NCBI GenBank assembly: GCA_964575715.1 | Contig: CAZNSG010000169.1 | Coordinates: 1 to 21,842, forward strand | From: PNAI01 sp964575715 | GTDB lineage: Bacteria > Pseudomonadota > Alphaproteobacteria > Rhizobiales > Xanthobacteraceae | Direction of reading: 5' to 3' | Length of the DNA: 21,842 nucleotides | Part shown: positions 1-7,102 of the stretch, one piece after another | Numbering within the stretch: position 1 is the stretch's first letter | Layout: the number at the start of each line of letters is the position of its first letter | Translations under genes and position numbers: made by a program | The notes under the pieces: model-generated | The model's input: the letters and a program-made list of their open reading frames with translations, nothing else | What the model was told of the DNA's origin: nothing | Databases searched by the model: none

Positions 1-83
1 GCCGCATCGGAAGCCTCATGAGCGCCTTTCCTCCTGACGAATGCGCCAACTACTTCAGAAACGCTGGATATGAACCATGTTAG
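1..83 (+). pseudogene. 3' end of an IS630-family transposase (cut by window edge)
   Basis: Codons from base 3 to the TAG at 81-83 translate to a 26-residue tail containing IGSLMSAFPPDECANYFRNA followed by GYEPC. This pattern (hydrophobic helix, P-x-E-C-x-N-Y-F, A-G-Y, then stop) is the usual C-terminal end of IS630-type DDE transposases, which cut and paste into TA targets. The catalytic part lies outside the window, so whether the gene is intact is unknown. The right end of the element is expected shortly after base 83; I could not define its terminal repeat without the left end. The following DNA is AT-rich and unlike the rest of the window, consistent with mobile surroundings. The identification rests on a short motif. 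Confidence 0.65.
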
Positions 84-181
84 GTGGAAAATGCTCTAAT
101 TAGGATTATTCAATCTAAATTCGGACCCTTTGTAGGGAAAAAAAGTTCTACATACTTGCGGTAATTCCAGTTCTTCTAATT

Positions 182-739
182 ATGGTCGTTTGTTTTATGT
201 TTCCGGCCCTAGTTTATCGCTGGTCCGCCAAGTTAACGGCCTTATTTTGGAGTCCGCTGCTTTGGGCATTTCGCCCCATGACGCACGGCGAGCAGTCGCA
301 TCAATTTGCGAGTAGAATACTTAATCTCAGCTTTTATAAATTTAGTCGAGCTTATTCGTCGGGAATATTGCTTCTTTACTTAGTCAAATTGAGTATCTGG
401 ATAAAAATTCTCGAGATTACCAATTCGAATGACAACCATTTGGGAAGCGTGTTAATCGCTCGATTCATTGTACCTGACACTATTCTCACTTGGCATTTAG
501 CTGCCGTAGTAAACTCAATCTTGACCTGGGTAATATTTTTTCGGTCAGAATCTTATCTTCACGACCTCGCCCATAAATTTTCCGCATCGGACGAGAGTAT
601 GAGAAAATTCTACCAATCCACGTTCTATATCAGAAATTTATTGAGTGCCTACTCAATATTTTGCATCACTTATATCAGCTTGAGTGTCTTCACAATGCTT
701 CCGTTGCCCCCACTCCATGTGGTTTTGGTTCCGTGGTAG
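182..739 (+). CDS. AT-rich multi-pass membrane protein, unknown; possibly 5'-truncated
   Basis: I do not recognise this family. The 185-residue protein has about four hydrophobic stretches: at the extreme N-terminus, near residues 60-78, near 90-120, and near 152-185. It is therefore probably an inner-membrane protein. The frame is open upstream back to a stop at 116-118, and those extra codons (KKFYILAVIPVLLI before the first Met) read as the first half of the first membrane helix. There is no ATG, GTG or TTG between 119 and 181, and no convincing Shine-Dalgarno before 182. The true start may be an unusual codon, or the gene may have lost its 5' end to the adjacent IS630-type element. Codon use is much more AT-rich than in its neighbours, which suggests horizontal transfer. 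Confidence 0.45.
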   Translation: MVVCFMFPALVYRWSAKLTALFWSPLLWAFRPMTHGEQSHQFASRILNLSFYKFSRAYSSGILLLYLVKLSIWIKILEITNSNDNHLGSVLIARFIVPDTILTWHLAAVVNSILTWVIFFRSESYLHDLAHKFSASDESMRKFYQSTFYIRNLLSAYSIFCITYISLSVFTMLPLPPLHVVLVPW

Positions 740-820
740 TCGAGTATCCTTTGACGGCAATAAAGACCGACGACACTCTTTCAGCGCCGTCGAAAGATGA
801 ATCAAAAATGCTGCGATCTG

Positions 821-2047
821 CTATTCCGCCGCGAGCGGCCGGGCTTTGAGCGGCAGACCGAGGCGGTCCCACACCTCGCGCAGGCTTTCCGCCAGCCGGT
901 CGATCAGCGCATCGTCATGATAAGGCGAGGGCGTGATGCGCAGCCGCTCGGTGCCCCTGGGCACCGTCGGATAATTGATCGGCTGGATGTAGATGCCGTG
1001 CTCGGTCAGCAAGAGATCGCTCGCCGCCTTGCACCGCTCCGGCTCGCCCACCATCACCGGGACGATATGCGTCGGCGTCGGCAGCACCGGCAGGCCGGCG
1101 GCGGTGAGCACCGCCTTGACGCGCCCGGCACGCTCCTGCTGACGTTCGCGCTCCCAGCTCGAGGTCTTCAGATGCCGGATGGCGGCGACGGCGGCCGCGC
1201 AAACCGGCGGCGGCAGCGCGGTGGTGAAAATAAAACCCGGCGCATAGGAGCGCACTGCGTCGATGAGTGCAGCACTTCCCGCGATATAGCCGCCGAGCGA
1301 ACCAAACGTCTTGCCGAGCGTGCCCTCGATCACATCGACGTACTGCATGGCGCCGTCGCGCTCGGCGATGCCGCCGCCGCGCGCGCCATACATGCCCACC
1401 GCATGCACTTCGTCGAGATAGCTGAACGCGCCGTACTTTTGCGCCAGATCGCAGATCGCGCGGATGGGCGCGATATCGCCGTCCATGGAATAGAGGCTCT
1501 CAAACGCCACAAGCTTGGGCCGGCTACCGGCCGCACGCAGCAGCGCTTCAAGATGCGCCAGATCGTTGTGGCGGAAGATTTGTTTCTCGCAGCCTGCCTG
1601 GCGGATGCCGGCGATCATCGAATTGTGGTTATGGGCGTCGGAGAGGATGACGCAGTCCGGCAACAATTTGGCGATGGTCGAGATGCCGGTCTCGTTCGAG
1701 ACATAGCCCGAGGTGAATACCAGTGCGGCTGCCTTGCCGTGCAAATCCGCAAGCTCGTGTTCGAGCTCGACCAGCGGATGACTGGTGCCGGCGATATTGC
1801 GGGTGCCGCCGGCGCCGGTGCCCATGCGGGTCGCGGTTTCCACCATGGCGCCGATCACCTTCGGGTGCTGGCCCATGCCGAGATAGTCGTTGGAGCACCA
1901 CAGCACCACTTCGCGCGGGCCGTTCGGCGAATGCCAGTACGCATAGGGAAACCGCCCCGCGATACGCTCCAAGTCGGCAAACACCCGGTAGCGCCGCTCG
2001 GTCCGCAGCCGGGAGAGGGCGTCAACAAAGAACGCGTCGTAGATCAT
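821..2047 (-). CDS. hemA: 5-aminolevulinate synthase (C4/Shemin pathway)
   Basis: This cytoplasmic PLP enzyme condenses glycine with succinyl-CoA to 5-aminolevulinate, the first committed step of heme synthesis in alphaproteobacteria. The 408-residue protein has the family start (FF..AL.RL.TERRYRVFADLERI), the GTGAGGTRNIAGTS glycine-rich segment (residues 77-90), SDAHNHNSMI (137-146), LDEVHAVGMYG (211-221) and the PLP lysine K246 in GTLGKTFGSLGGY. The frame is open to 2173, but I chose the ATG at 2045-2047 because homologues begin at this point and a GGGAG lies about 12 nt upstream. The gene stands alone, divergent from the catabolic cluster. A perfect FNR/FixK-type palindrome lies 133-146 bp upstream, suggesting oxygen-responsive control as known for other alphaproteobacterial hemA genes. 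Confidence 0.95.
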   Translation of the reverse strand: MIYDAFFVDALSRLRTERRYRVFADLERIAGRFPYAYWHSPNGPREVVLWCSNDYLGMGQHPKVIGAMVETATRMGTGAGGTRNIAGTSHPLVELEHELADLHGKAAALVFTSGYVSNETGISTIAKLLPDCVILSDAHNHNSMIAGIRQAGCEKQIFRHNDLAHLEALLRAAGSRPKLVAFESLYSMDGDIAPIRAICDLAQKYGAFSYLDEVHAVGMYGARGGGIAERDGAMQYVDVIEGTLGKTFGSLGGYIAGSAALIDAVRSYAPGFIFTTALPPPVCAAAVAAIRHLKTSSWERERQQERAGRVKAVLTAAGLPVLPTPTHIVPVMVGEPERCKAASDLLLTEHGIYIQPINYPTVPRGTERLRITPSPYHDDALIDRLAESLREVWDRLGLPLKARPLAAE

Positions 2048-2179
2048 GGGTATATGGCACTCCCAAGCGGCGGCCGGCGGTATCGGCCGTGTGCTGGTCC
2101 AGGGGGCATTTTTAAAAGAGTTCCCTAGTGCTTGTCGAGGTATAGAAAACACACATGCGCTCAAATCAGGCATGCGCCA

Positions 2180-2193
2180 TTGATCCCAATCAA
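2180..2193. promoter_or_regulatory. FNR/FixK/FnrL-type binding box
   Basis: TTGATCCCAATCAA is a perfect TTGAT-N4-ATCAA palindrome, the consensus of FNR-family oxygen regulators (FnrL, FixK). Its centre is about 139 bp upstream of the hemA ATG. Regulation of hemA by FnrL or FixK-type factors is established in other alphaproteobacteria, so hemA is the likelier target. The box also precedes a possible plus-strand -10 (TATACT, 2211-2216), but the 17-bp gap is shorter than in a classical class II site. No transcription start can be fixed from sequence. Confidence 0.6.
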
Positions 2194-2267
2194 TAATGAA
2201 CGGCCCGGATTATACTTTGCCGCCGGCCGGTTGCCGCCATCGCCCCCCAGCCGCATACTGCCCGGTA

Positions 2268-2316
2268 GAGCATGATCCCGAAAAGTGGGGACCGGTTTTC
2301 GGATAAGATCATGCTC
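2268..2316. repeat. 49-bp dispersed palindrome, copy 1
   Basis: The ends GAGCATGAT and ATCATGCTC are inverted, and the inner part CCCGAAAAGTGGGGACCGG / TTTTCGG continues the imperfect palindrome. It differs from the copy at 17754-17802 at only two positions in 49 (GTGGG-G versus GTGGG-T; CGGAT versus CGGAA). Palindromes of this type are widespread in intergenic DNA of Bradyrhizobiaceae and relatives. Here it lies in the presumed 5' leader of the catabolic cluster. Confidence 0.85.
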
Positions 2317-2361
2317 AAACAATATGTTCGTTGCCGCGACGGAGGGTCCAAGGAGGGTTCA

Positions 2362-3072
2362 ATGCACAAGCTCGCCATTCCGCAATCGGTGGTCGACCGG
2401 GTGATCGCCCGGCATGGCCGCGAGCACGTCCATGACGATCTCGACCCGCGCAAGACCGCGCTGGTCGTGGTCGACATGCAAAACGCCTTCATGCTGCCCG
2501 GCGTCGCGCATGCGCTCTGTCCGATGGCGCAGACCATCGTGCCCAACATCAACCGGCTGGCGCTCGCCGTGCGCGAGACCGGCGGCACGGTGGTCTGGAT
2601 CAAGACCGCCTACAGCGACGAGACTCTTGCCAGCTGGTCGACGCTCTACCGCATGCTGGGACCAAAGCGCAGCGCCATGCGCGCGGAAGCTCTTGCCGCC
2701 GATAGCAAGGGTCATGAACTATGGTCCGCCCTCGACTTGCGGCCGCAGGATCTGATCGTCGAGAAGAATCGCTACAGCGCCTTCATCCAGGGCTCGTCCA
2801 ACCTCGCCGAGCAATTGCGCACGCGCGGTCTCGATACGCTGCTGATTGCCGGCACGGTCACCAACGTGTGCTGCGAGTCCACCGCGCGCGACGCCATGAT
2901 GCTCGATTTCAAAACCATCATGCTGACCGACGGCAATGCCGCCATGACGGATGAGGACCACAACGCGTCGCTGATCGGGTTCTATCTGATCTTCGGCGAC
3001 ATTATGCCGACCGATTTTGTCATCGCGTGCCTCAAGCGCAACGCGGGCAAGGATATGGCTGCGGCGGAGTGA
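2362..3072 (+). CDS. Cysteine hydrolase, isochorismatase/N-carbamoylsarcosine amidase family
   Basis: This 236-residue soluble hydrolase probably cleaves a C-N (amide, ureido or carbamoyl) bond by nucleophilic cysteine catalysis. The family triad is visible: D38 in LVVVDMQNAF, K135 in VEKNRYSAF, and C170 in AGTVTNVCCESTARDA. Length fits the family. The frame is open to 2272, but I chose the ATG at 2362 because AAGGAGGG lies just upstream (2350-2357) and the upstream extension falls inside a palindromic repeat. It is the first gene of a run with a binding protein, a Rieske oxygenase and a BenD-like dehydrogenase, so it may release an aromatic acid or nitrogen from an amide or ureide substrate. 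The substrate cannot be read from sequence; a true isochorismatase is unlikely because no siderophore genes are near. Confidence 0.85.
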   Translation: MHKLAIPQSVVDRVIARHGREHVHDDLDPRKTALVVVDMQNAFMLPGVAHALCPMAQTIVPNINRLALAVRETGGTVVWIKTAYSDETLASWSTLYRMLGPKRSAMRAEALAADSKGHELWSALDLRPQDLIVEKNRYSAFIQGSSNLAEQLRTRGLDTLLIAGTVTNVCCESTARDAMMLDFKTIMLTDGNAAMTDEDHNASLIGFYLIFGDIMPTDFVIACLKRNAGKDMAAAE

Positions 3073-3144
3073 GGTCGCTTAAAACGCGTATTGCGGGGGT
3101 TCCATTCGCGCGTCACAAGTTACACTCAGGTTTAGGGAGATGTT

Positions 3145-4131
3145 ATGAACACGATCAAGAAGTTGGCGGCCGTTAGCGCGGTCATCTTATCTGCACTCGC
3201 ACTGTGCGTGCTACCATCGCTGGCGCAGACGCCGGCACAGACCTGGCCGCAGCGTCCGGTCAAATTGATGTTGCCGCTCGGACCCGGCAGCGGCGCCGAC
3301 GTCACCGCGCGGCTGCTGGCGGAGCAGTTGACCAAACGCTGGGGCCAGTCGGTGGTGGTGGAAAATCGTCCCGGAGCCGACGGCATCGTGGCGATCACCG
3401 CGTTCCTCACCGGCGGCGACGACCATGTGTTGTTATTCACCCCGACGGGGACGTTTACAACTCATCCGTACATTCTCGACAAGATGGCCTATGACCCGAA
3501 CGACTTGGTGCCGATCGCGAGGGTCACAAACACTCTTATCTCCATCGCCGTGCCCGCGTCGCTCAATCTCGGCTCGCTTGCGGATCTGGTCGCGCTGGTG
3601 CGCTCGCAGCCCGGTAAGCTGAATTGGGCCAGCGTTACGGGCTCCACCGATTTGATATTTTCCGGCTTCCTGCAAGGCGCCGGCCTGAGCATGGTGAAGG
3701 TGCCGTATAAGGACAACGTCCAAGCGGCCAACGACTTGGCCGAGGGACGCATCAGCGTGTTTTTATCGGCATTGGTAAGCGTGCGATCGCTGGTGGCGGC
3801 CGGCAAGGTCAAGATGCTGGCGGTGACCAACAGCGCGCGCGCTCCCGTCGCGCCGGAGGTTCCCACCGTCAAGGAGGCGGGCCACCCCGCGCTGCTGTTC
3901 GATGGTCTGGTCGGCATGTTCGGGACTAAGGCGATGCCGGCCGAGCTGCGCGAGCGCATCTCCACCGATGTTCGGGCGATCGTTGCCGACCCTGCCGTCG
4001 CGGCACGGGTGGCGGCCACGGGGCAACTCGTCAGCCCCGGGACGCCGGTAGAATTCGCCGCCTCGATCGAGGAACAGCGTGCCAAATTTGCCGCGATTTC
4101 CAAAGCGCTCGGCAGCAAGTTGAGGCAGTGA
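3145..4131 (+). CDS. Bug/TctC-family periplasmic solute-binding protein
   Basis: This 328-residue protein has a Sec-type signal peptide (basic MNTIKK, hydrophobic core to about residue 24, SLA-Q cleavage near 27/28). The mature part begins with the family's WPQRPVKLMLPLGPGSGADV strand-loop. Bug/TctC proteins capture organic acids, often aromatic carboxylates, for tripartite tricarboxylate transporters. The usual PF.PGG.TD loop reads PLGPGSGAD here, so ligand preference may differ from the two other binding proteins in the window, which keep PFPPGG. AGGGAGA (3134-3140) precedes the ATG. It lies 72 bp after the hydrolase and 64 bp before the Rieske gene, so co-transcription is likely, and its ligand may be the substrate of those enzymes. 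No TctA/TctB genes are adjacent. Confidence 0.9.
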   Translation: MNTIKKLAAVSAVILSALALCVLPSLAQTPAQTWPQRPVKLMLPLGPGSGADVTARLLAEQLTKRWGQSVVVENRPGADGIVAITAFLTGGDDHVLLFTPTGTFTTHPYILDKMAYDPNDLVPIARVTNTLISIAVPASLNLGSLADLVALVRSQPGKLNWASVTGSTDLIFSGFLQGAGLSMVKVPYKDNVQAANDLAEGRISVFLSALVSVRSLVAAGKVKMLAVTNSARAPVAPEVPTVKEAGHPALLFDGLVGMFGTKAMPAELRERISTDVRAIVADPAVAARVAATGQLVSPGTPVEFAASIEEQRAKFAAISKALGSKLRQ

Positions 4132-4195
4132 AGAAAAGTCCCGAACTTGTGGAGCGCTTGGTTTCGGCGCGGCCTCAGAAAAAAAGGATTGTCAG

Positions 4196-5479
4196 ATGCT
4201 GACACGCGAGCAAAACATTTTGCTGACTCAGACGGGCCCCAAGACACCCATGGGAGATCTGTTCCGCCGTTATTGGATTCCGTTTCTGCTCGCCTCGGAA
4301 TTACCGGAGCCGGAGTGTCCGCCGGTTCGGGTCAAGCTTCTTTCGGAACGGCTGCTCGCCTTTCGCGACACCAACGGGCGGCTCGGATTGATCGATGAAT
4401 TCTGCGCCCATCGCGGCGTCTCGCTTTGGTTCGGCCGCAACGAGCAGGGAGGGCTTCGCTGTCCCTATCACGGCTGGAAATACGACGTCTCCGGCCAATG
4501 CATGGAAGTTCCTTCCGAGCCGCAGGAGAGCGGCTTTTGCAAGAAAGTGAAATTGAAATCGTACCCGTGCGTGGAGCGTGGCGGAATCATCTGGGCCTAC
4601 ATGGGTCCGCCGCAGGAGCAGCCGCCCGCCCCGGCATTCGAATGGACGATTGTGCCGGCGAGCCACTGCTATCACTCCAAGCGTTTGGAGGAGTGCAATT
4701 ACCTTCAGGCATTGGAAGGCGGCATCGATTCCAGCCACGTGGCCTTCCTGCACGGTGGCGAGCTGCTGAGCGATCCGATGCACCGCGGCTCGAAGGGTTC
4801 GCACTATCACCTTGGCGATAGAAAACCGGTGTTCGAGGTCATTGAGTCGCCGGGCGGCCTGAATATTGGCGTCCGCCGCAACGCCGAAGAAGGGCGTTAT
4901 TATTGGCGTGTGACGCCGTGGATCATGCCCTGGTACACAATCGTCCCGCCTTATGGCGACAACCCGCTCAATGGGCATGCCTGGGTGCCGATCGACGATG
5001 AAAACTGTTTCGCTTGGACATTCACCTATCATCCGACCCGGCCGATGAGCGAGATGGAGCTCACCACCATGCGCACGGGTGGCGGCCTTCATGTCCAATA
5101 CGTACCCGGCACGTTCCGTCCGGCGATCAACAAGGACAACGACTACATGATCGACCGCGCCGCCCAGAAGGCCGGGCTCGCCTATAGCGGCGTCAAGGGG
5201 ATCGCCATGCAAGACGCCTCGGTGCAAGAGAGCATGGGTCCGGTCCAGGATCGCACCAAAGAAAACCTGGTATCGACCGACAACGCCATCATCATGGCGC
5301 GCCATCGCCTGCGGCGGGCGGCGCTTGGTTTGGCAAAGGGCGAGCAGCCGCCCGCCCTTGCTCCTGAGTGCCACCAAGTCCGCTCGGCGGCCTTCGTCCT
5401 TCCGGCCGGGATACCGTTTGACAAGGCCGAGGGCGAACCCATGAAAGTCAAAGAAGGCGTGGCCCACACCTCGATCTAA
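4196..5479 (+). CDS. Rieske non-heme iron aromatic-ring oxygenase, phthalate-dioxygenase-type alpha subunit
   Basis: This 427-residue oxygenase subunit would hydroxylate an aromatic or aromatic-acid substrate using O2 and electrons from a reductase. The N-terminal Rieske [2Fe-2S] ligands are C70, H72, C89 and H92 (CAHRG...CPYHGW). The mononuclear iron motif is D178, H181 and H186 in EGGIDSSHVAFLH. The opening MLTREQN.LLTQTGP.TPMG.LFRRYW and overall length match the phthalate 4,5-dioxygenase-like group, which works without a beta subunit. An AAAGGA precedes the start by about 7 nt. No ferredoxin or reductase gene lies in the window, so the electron donor must be encoded elsewhere. The following BenD-like gene suggests that the product is a cis-dihydrodiol carboxylate, although demethylation or monooxygenation is known in the same family. 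Confidence 0.92.
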   Translation: MLTREQNILLTQTGPKTPMGDLFRRYWIPFLLASELPEPECPPVRVKLLSERLLAFRDTNGRLGLIDEFCAHRGVSLWFGRNEQGGLRCPYHGWKYDVSGQCMEVPSEPQESGFCKKVKLKSYPCVERGGIIWAYMGPPQEQPPAPAFEWTIVPASHCYHSKRLEECNYLQALEGGIDSSHVAFLHGGELLSDPMHRGSKGSHYHLGDRKPVFEVIESPGGLNIGVRRNAEEGRYYWRVTPWIMPWYTIVPPYGDNPLNGHAWVPIDDENCFAWTFTYHPTRPMSEMELTTMRTGGGLHVQYVPGTFRPAINKDNDYMIDRAAQKAGLAYSGVKGIAMQDASVQESMGPVQDRTKENLVSTDNAIIMARHRLRRAALGLAKGEQPPALAPECHQVRSAAFVLPAGIPFDKAEGEPMKVKEGVAHTSI

Positions 5480-5628
5480 ACCGTATCGGGGAAATCGTGC
5501 TGGCTTGCTCTGATGCACGGATCGTCCGCACGAAATATTTGTGAAAGGCGAAGCGACTGGGGTCTTGCGTTCCAGCAGCGGGATTCTGCCAGCCGGGATA
5601 TTCTTTTTAAGGGCAAAGGGAGAAAAAT

Positions 5629-6459
5629 TTGACAGCGGAGCTAGACGCCCGGGCGGCCGGCGCTCGCAGGCTCAAGGACAAGGTGTGTGTCGTGACCGGC
5701 GCTGGCCAGGGAATTGGGCGAGCGACTGCCAAACGGCTGGGCCAGGAAGGCGGGAAAATCGTCGTCGCTGATCGCGTCGATACCAGCGCGACCCAAACGG
5801 TGACTGAGCTGCGCGATCATGGCGTCGAGGCGATGAAGGCACTTGTCGATCTGAGCACGTTCGCCGGCGCGAACGATTTGATGGCGCAAACACGTGATGT
5901 CTATGGGCGCATCGACGTGCTCGTCAACAACGTCGGCGGTACGATTTGGATCAAGCCGTATCACCTCTACACCGAAGAGGAAGTGAAATTGGAGCTCGAA
6001 CGGTCGTTGTATCCGACCCTTTGGTGTTGTTTGGCGGTATTGCCGATCATGATGAAGCAGGGCTCCGGCTCCATCGTCAATGTGGGCTCGCAGGCGATCC
6101 GCGGCCTCTACCGCGTTCCGTACGCGGCCAGCAAAGGCGGCATATTGGCGCTGAGCAAGGTGCTGTCCATGGAATATGGCCGCAATGGCATTCGGGTCAA
6201 CACGGTGTCGCCAGGGGGAACCGACATCCCCGATCGCGTGACGCCGCGGCTCATGATCCAGCCCGGAGTTATGGCAGACGAAGGCGTCAAAGCAGAGGCC
6301 GACGATTTCCGGCGAGAAATGATGCAGGACAGCGGCAATCAGCAAGCTCTGAAACGGCGAGGCCTGCCCGAAGAGCAGGCGGCCGCCATTGCCTTTCTGG
6401 CGTCCGATGACGCGAGCTTCATCACCGGGCAGGTCATCGATTGCAGCGGCGGACAGTGA
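5629..6459 (+). CDS. SDR-family dehydrogenase resembling benzoate cis-diol dehydrogenase (BenD-like)
   Basis: This 276-residue NAD(P)-dependent short-chain dehydrogenase has the cofactor motif TGAGQGIG (23-30), NNVGG (100-104), and the catalytic S154, Y165 and K169 (YAASK). The segments NNVGGTIWIKP, RSLYPTLWCC, QGSGSIVNVGS and RVPYAASKGG closely resemble BenD, which oxidises 1,6-dihydroxycyclohexa-2,4-diene-1-carboxylate to catechol with CO2 loss. This resemblance is from memory. The start is TTG at 5629, supported by AAAGGGAG at 5615-5622; no ATG fits the N-terminus, and a 15-residue tail precedes the Rossmann fold. It lies 149 bp after the Rieske gene on the same strand. I infer that it rearomatises the Rieske product. 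It could instead act on another hydroxy substrate. Confidence 0.85.
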   Translation: MTAELDARAAGARRLKDKVCVVTGAGQGIGRATAKRLGQEGGKIVVADRVDTSATQTVTELRDHGVEAMKALVDLSTFAGANDLMAQTRDVYGRIDVLVNNVGGTIWIKPYHLYTEEEVKLELERSLYPTLWCCLAVLPIMMKQGSGSIVNVGSQAIRGLYRVPYAASKGGILALSKVLSMEYGRNGIRVNTVSPGGTDIPDRVTPRLMIQPGVMADEGVKAEADDFRREMMQDSGNQQALKRRGLPEEQAAAIAFLASDDASFITGQVIDCSGGQ

Positions 6460-6722
6460 AAATCAAGTAATTTGCAGAAGATGACGATTGCATCTTGTTG
6501 CCAACCGACGCGGGCAAGTTCGCAAGCTGTCGCCGCTGGGCCGGGAACTACCCCGATCGGCTTCATCGGACGGCGTGTTCCGCAAGATGGAGCAATTTCG
6601 AATGATAAGTTTGACGTTTCGAATGAGAGCCTGATGGTTCATTGTGCTGTCATCAATCTGCACTGGGGAGAATGACGATTAATGCCAGCCTGTATCATTT
6701 TTGACACGTTATTCCGAAGCCA

Positions 6723-6748
6723 CCGATCTCGGGTTTACCCGAGATCGG
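6723..6748. repeat. 26-nt hairpin, copy 1
   Basis: The arms CCGATCTCGGG and CCCGAGATCGG pair perfectly over 11 bp around a TTTA loop. It is identical to 6853-6878. No T-run follows, so it is not a typical terminator. Confidence 0.85.
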
Positions 6749-6852
6749 TAAGCGATACTGCCCACGCCGGCTATAGCCGACTTGGGTGCGAAGTCAGCGA
6801 GCCCGGAATCCATAATCTCCGCAGGTATTTATGGATTCCGGCTCTCGCCGCA

Positions 6853-6878
6853 CCGATCTCGGGTTTACCCGAGATCGG
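6853..6878. repeat. 26-nt hairpin, copy 2
   Basis: Same sequence and orientation as 6723-6748: 11-bp perfect stem and TTTA loop. It lies 130 bp after the first copy. Confidence 0.85.
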
Positions 6879-6890
6879 ATTTGAAAAGAG

Positions 6891-6916
6891 CCCAAGTCGG
6901 CCAAGGCCGACTTGGG
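6891..6916. repeat. 26-nt hairpin with 12-bp stem
   Basis: The arms CCCAAGTCGGCC and GGCCGACTTGGG are perfectly complementary around an AA loop. It is the third strong hairpin inside the 6707-6938 element, with a different stem from the TTTA-loop copies. Confidence 0.8.
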
Positions 6917-7064
6917 GCGCGGCTTGGCCGGAATGACGAATTGAGAGTTGGCATAAATTCCCAAACGCATCCAAATACGACGTACCCGATACAATCACGC
7001 AGCTGTGAAATGCGAAATGATGACTGAGATTGACTTTGTGGCGGAATTGCAAGTTGATGCACGC

Positions 7065-7102
7065 GCGCAACGTTGATACCCACGCGCAACGTCGATGCCC
7101 AC
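7065..7102 (+). repeat. Tandem 19-bp direct repeat
   Basis: GCGCAACGTTGATACCCAC (7065-7083) is followed directly by GCGCAACGTCGATGCCCAC (7084-7102), 17 of 19 bases identical. A weaker partial copy (GCAAGTTGATGCACGC) precedes it from about 7048. It ends 92 bp before the start codon of the repeat-containing secreted protein, so it could hold regulator-binding sites. That role is inference. Confidence 0.6.

Larger units (their letters stand above)
2048..2361. other. Divergent intergenic region hemA / cysteine hydrolase
   Basis: This 314-bp spacer holds no credible gene. It contains the FNR/FixK-type box (2180-2193), a TATACT hexamer at 2211-2216 that could be a plus-strand -10 element, the first copy of a 49-bp dispersed palindrome (2268-2316), and a strong AAGGAGGG Shine-Dalgarno at 2350-2357 for the hydrolase. 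Both divergent genes probably take their promoters from here. Confidence 0.7.
6707..6938. repeat. MITE-like composite palindromic element with degenerate terminal inverted repeats
   Basis: The left end CGTTATTCCG-AAGCC and the right end, read in reverse complement (CGTCATTCCGGCCAAGCC), form degenerate terminal inverted repeats. Inside are two identical 26-nt hairpins (6723-6748 and 6853-6878), a central inverted repeat with 12-bp arms (6804-6815 and 6829-6840), and another hairpin (6891-6916). There is no coding capacity. The ends resemble the CGTCATTCCGGG intergenic repeats common in Hyphomicrobiales genomes. Confidence 0.65.

Noticed and set aside
797..2128. 443-codon plus-strand frame opposite hemA
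   Set aside because: Antisense shadow of hemA, rich in Arg/His/Ala, without family motifs; hemA is unambiguous.
4301..5518. 405-codon minus-strand frame opposite the Rieske gene
   Set aside because: Antisense shadow; no motif or ribosome site, while the plus strand has full Rieske and iron motifs.
6723..6916. CRISPR-like array
   Set aside because: Repeats are hairpins at uneven spacing within a MITE-like element, with no equal-length spacers and no cas genes.
6682..6936. Short frames on both strands with a repeated RSRVYPRS peptide
   Set aside because: The peptide repeat is a translation of the DNA hairpins; no ribosome site and no protein-level conservation expected.
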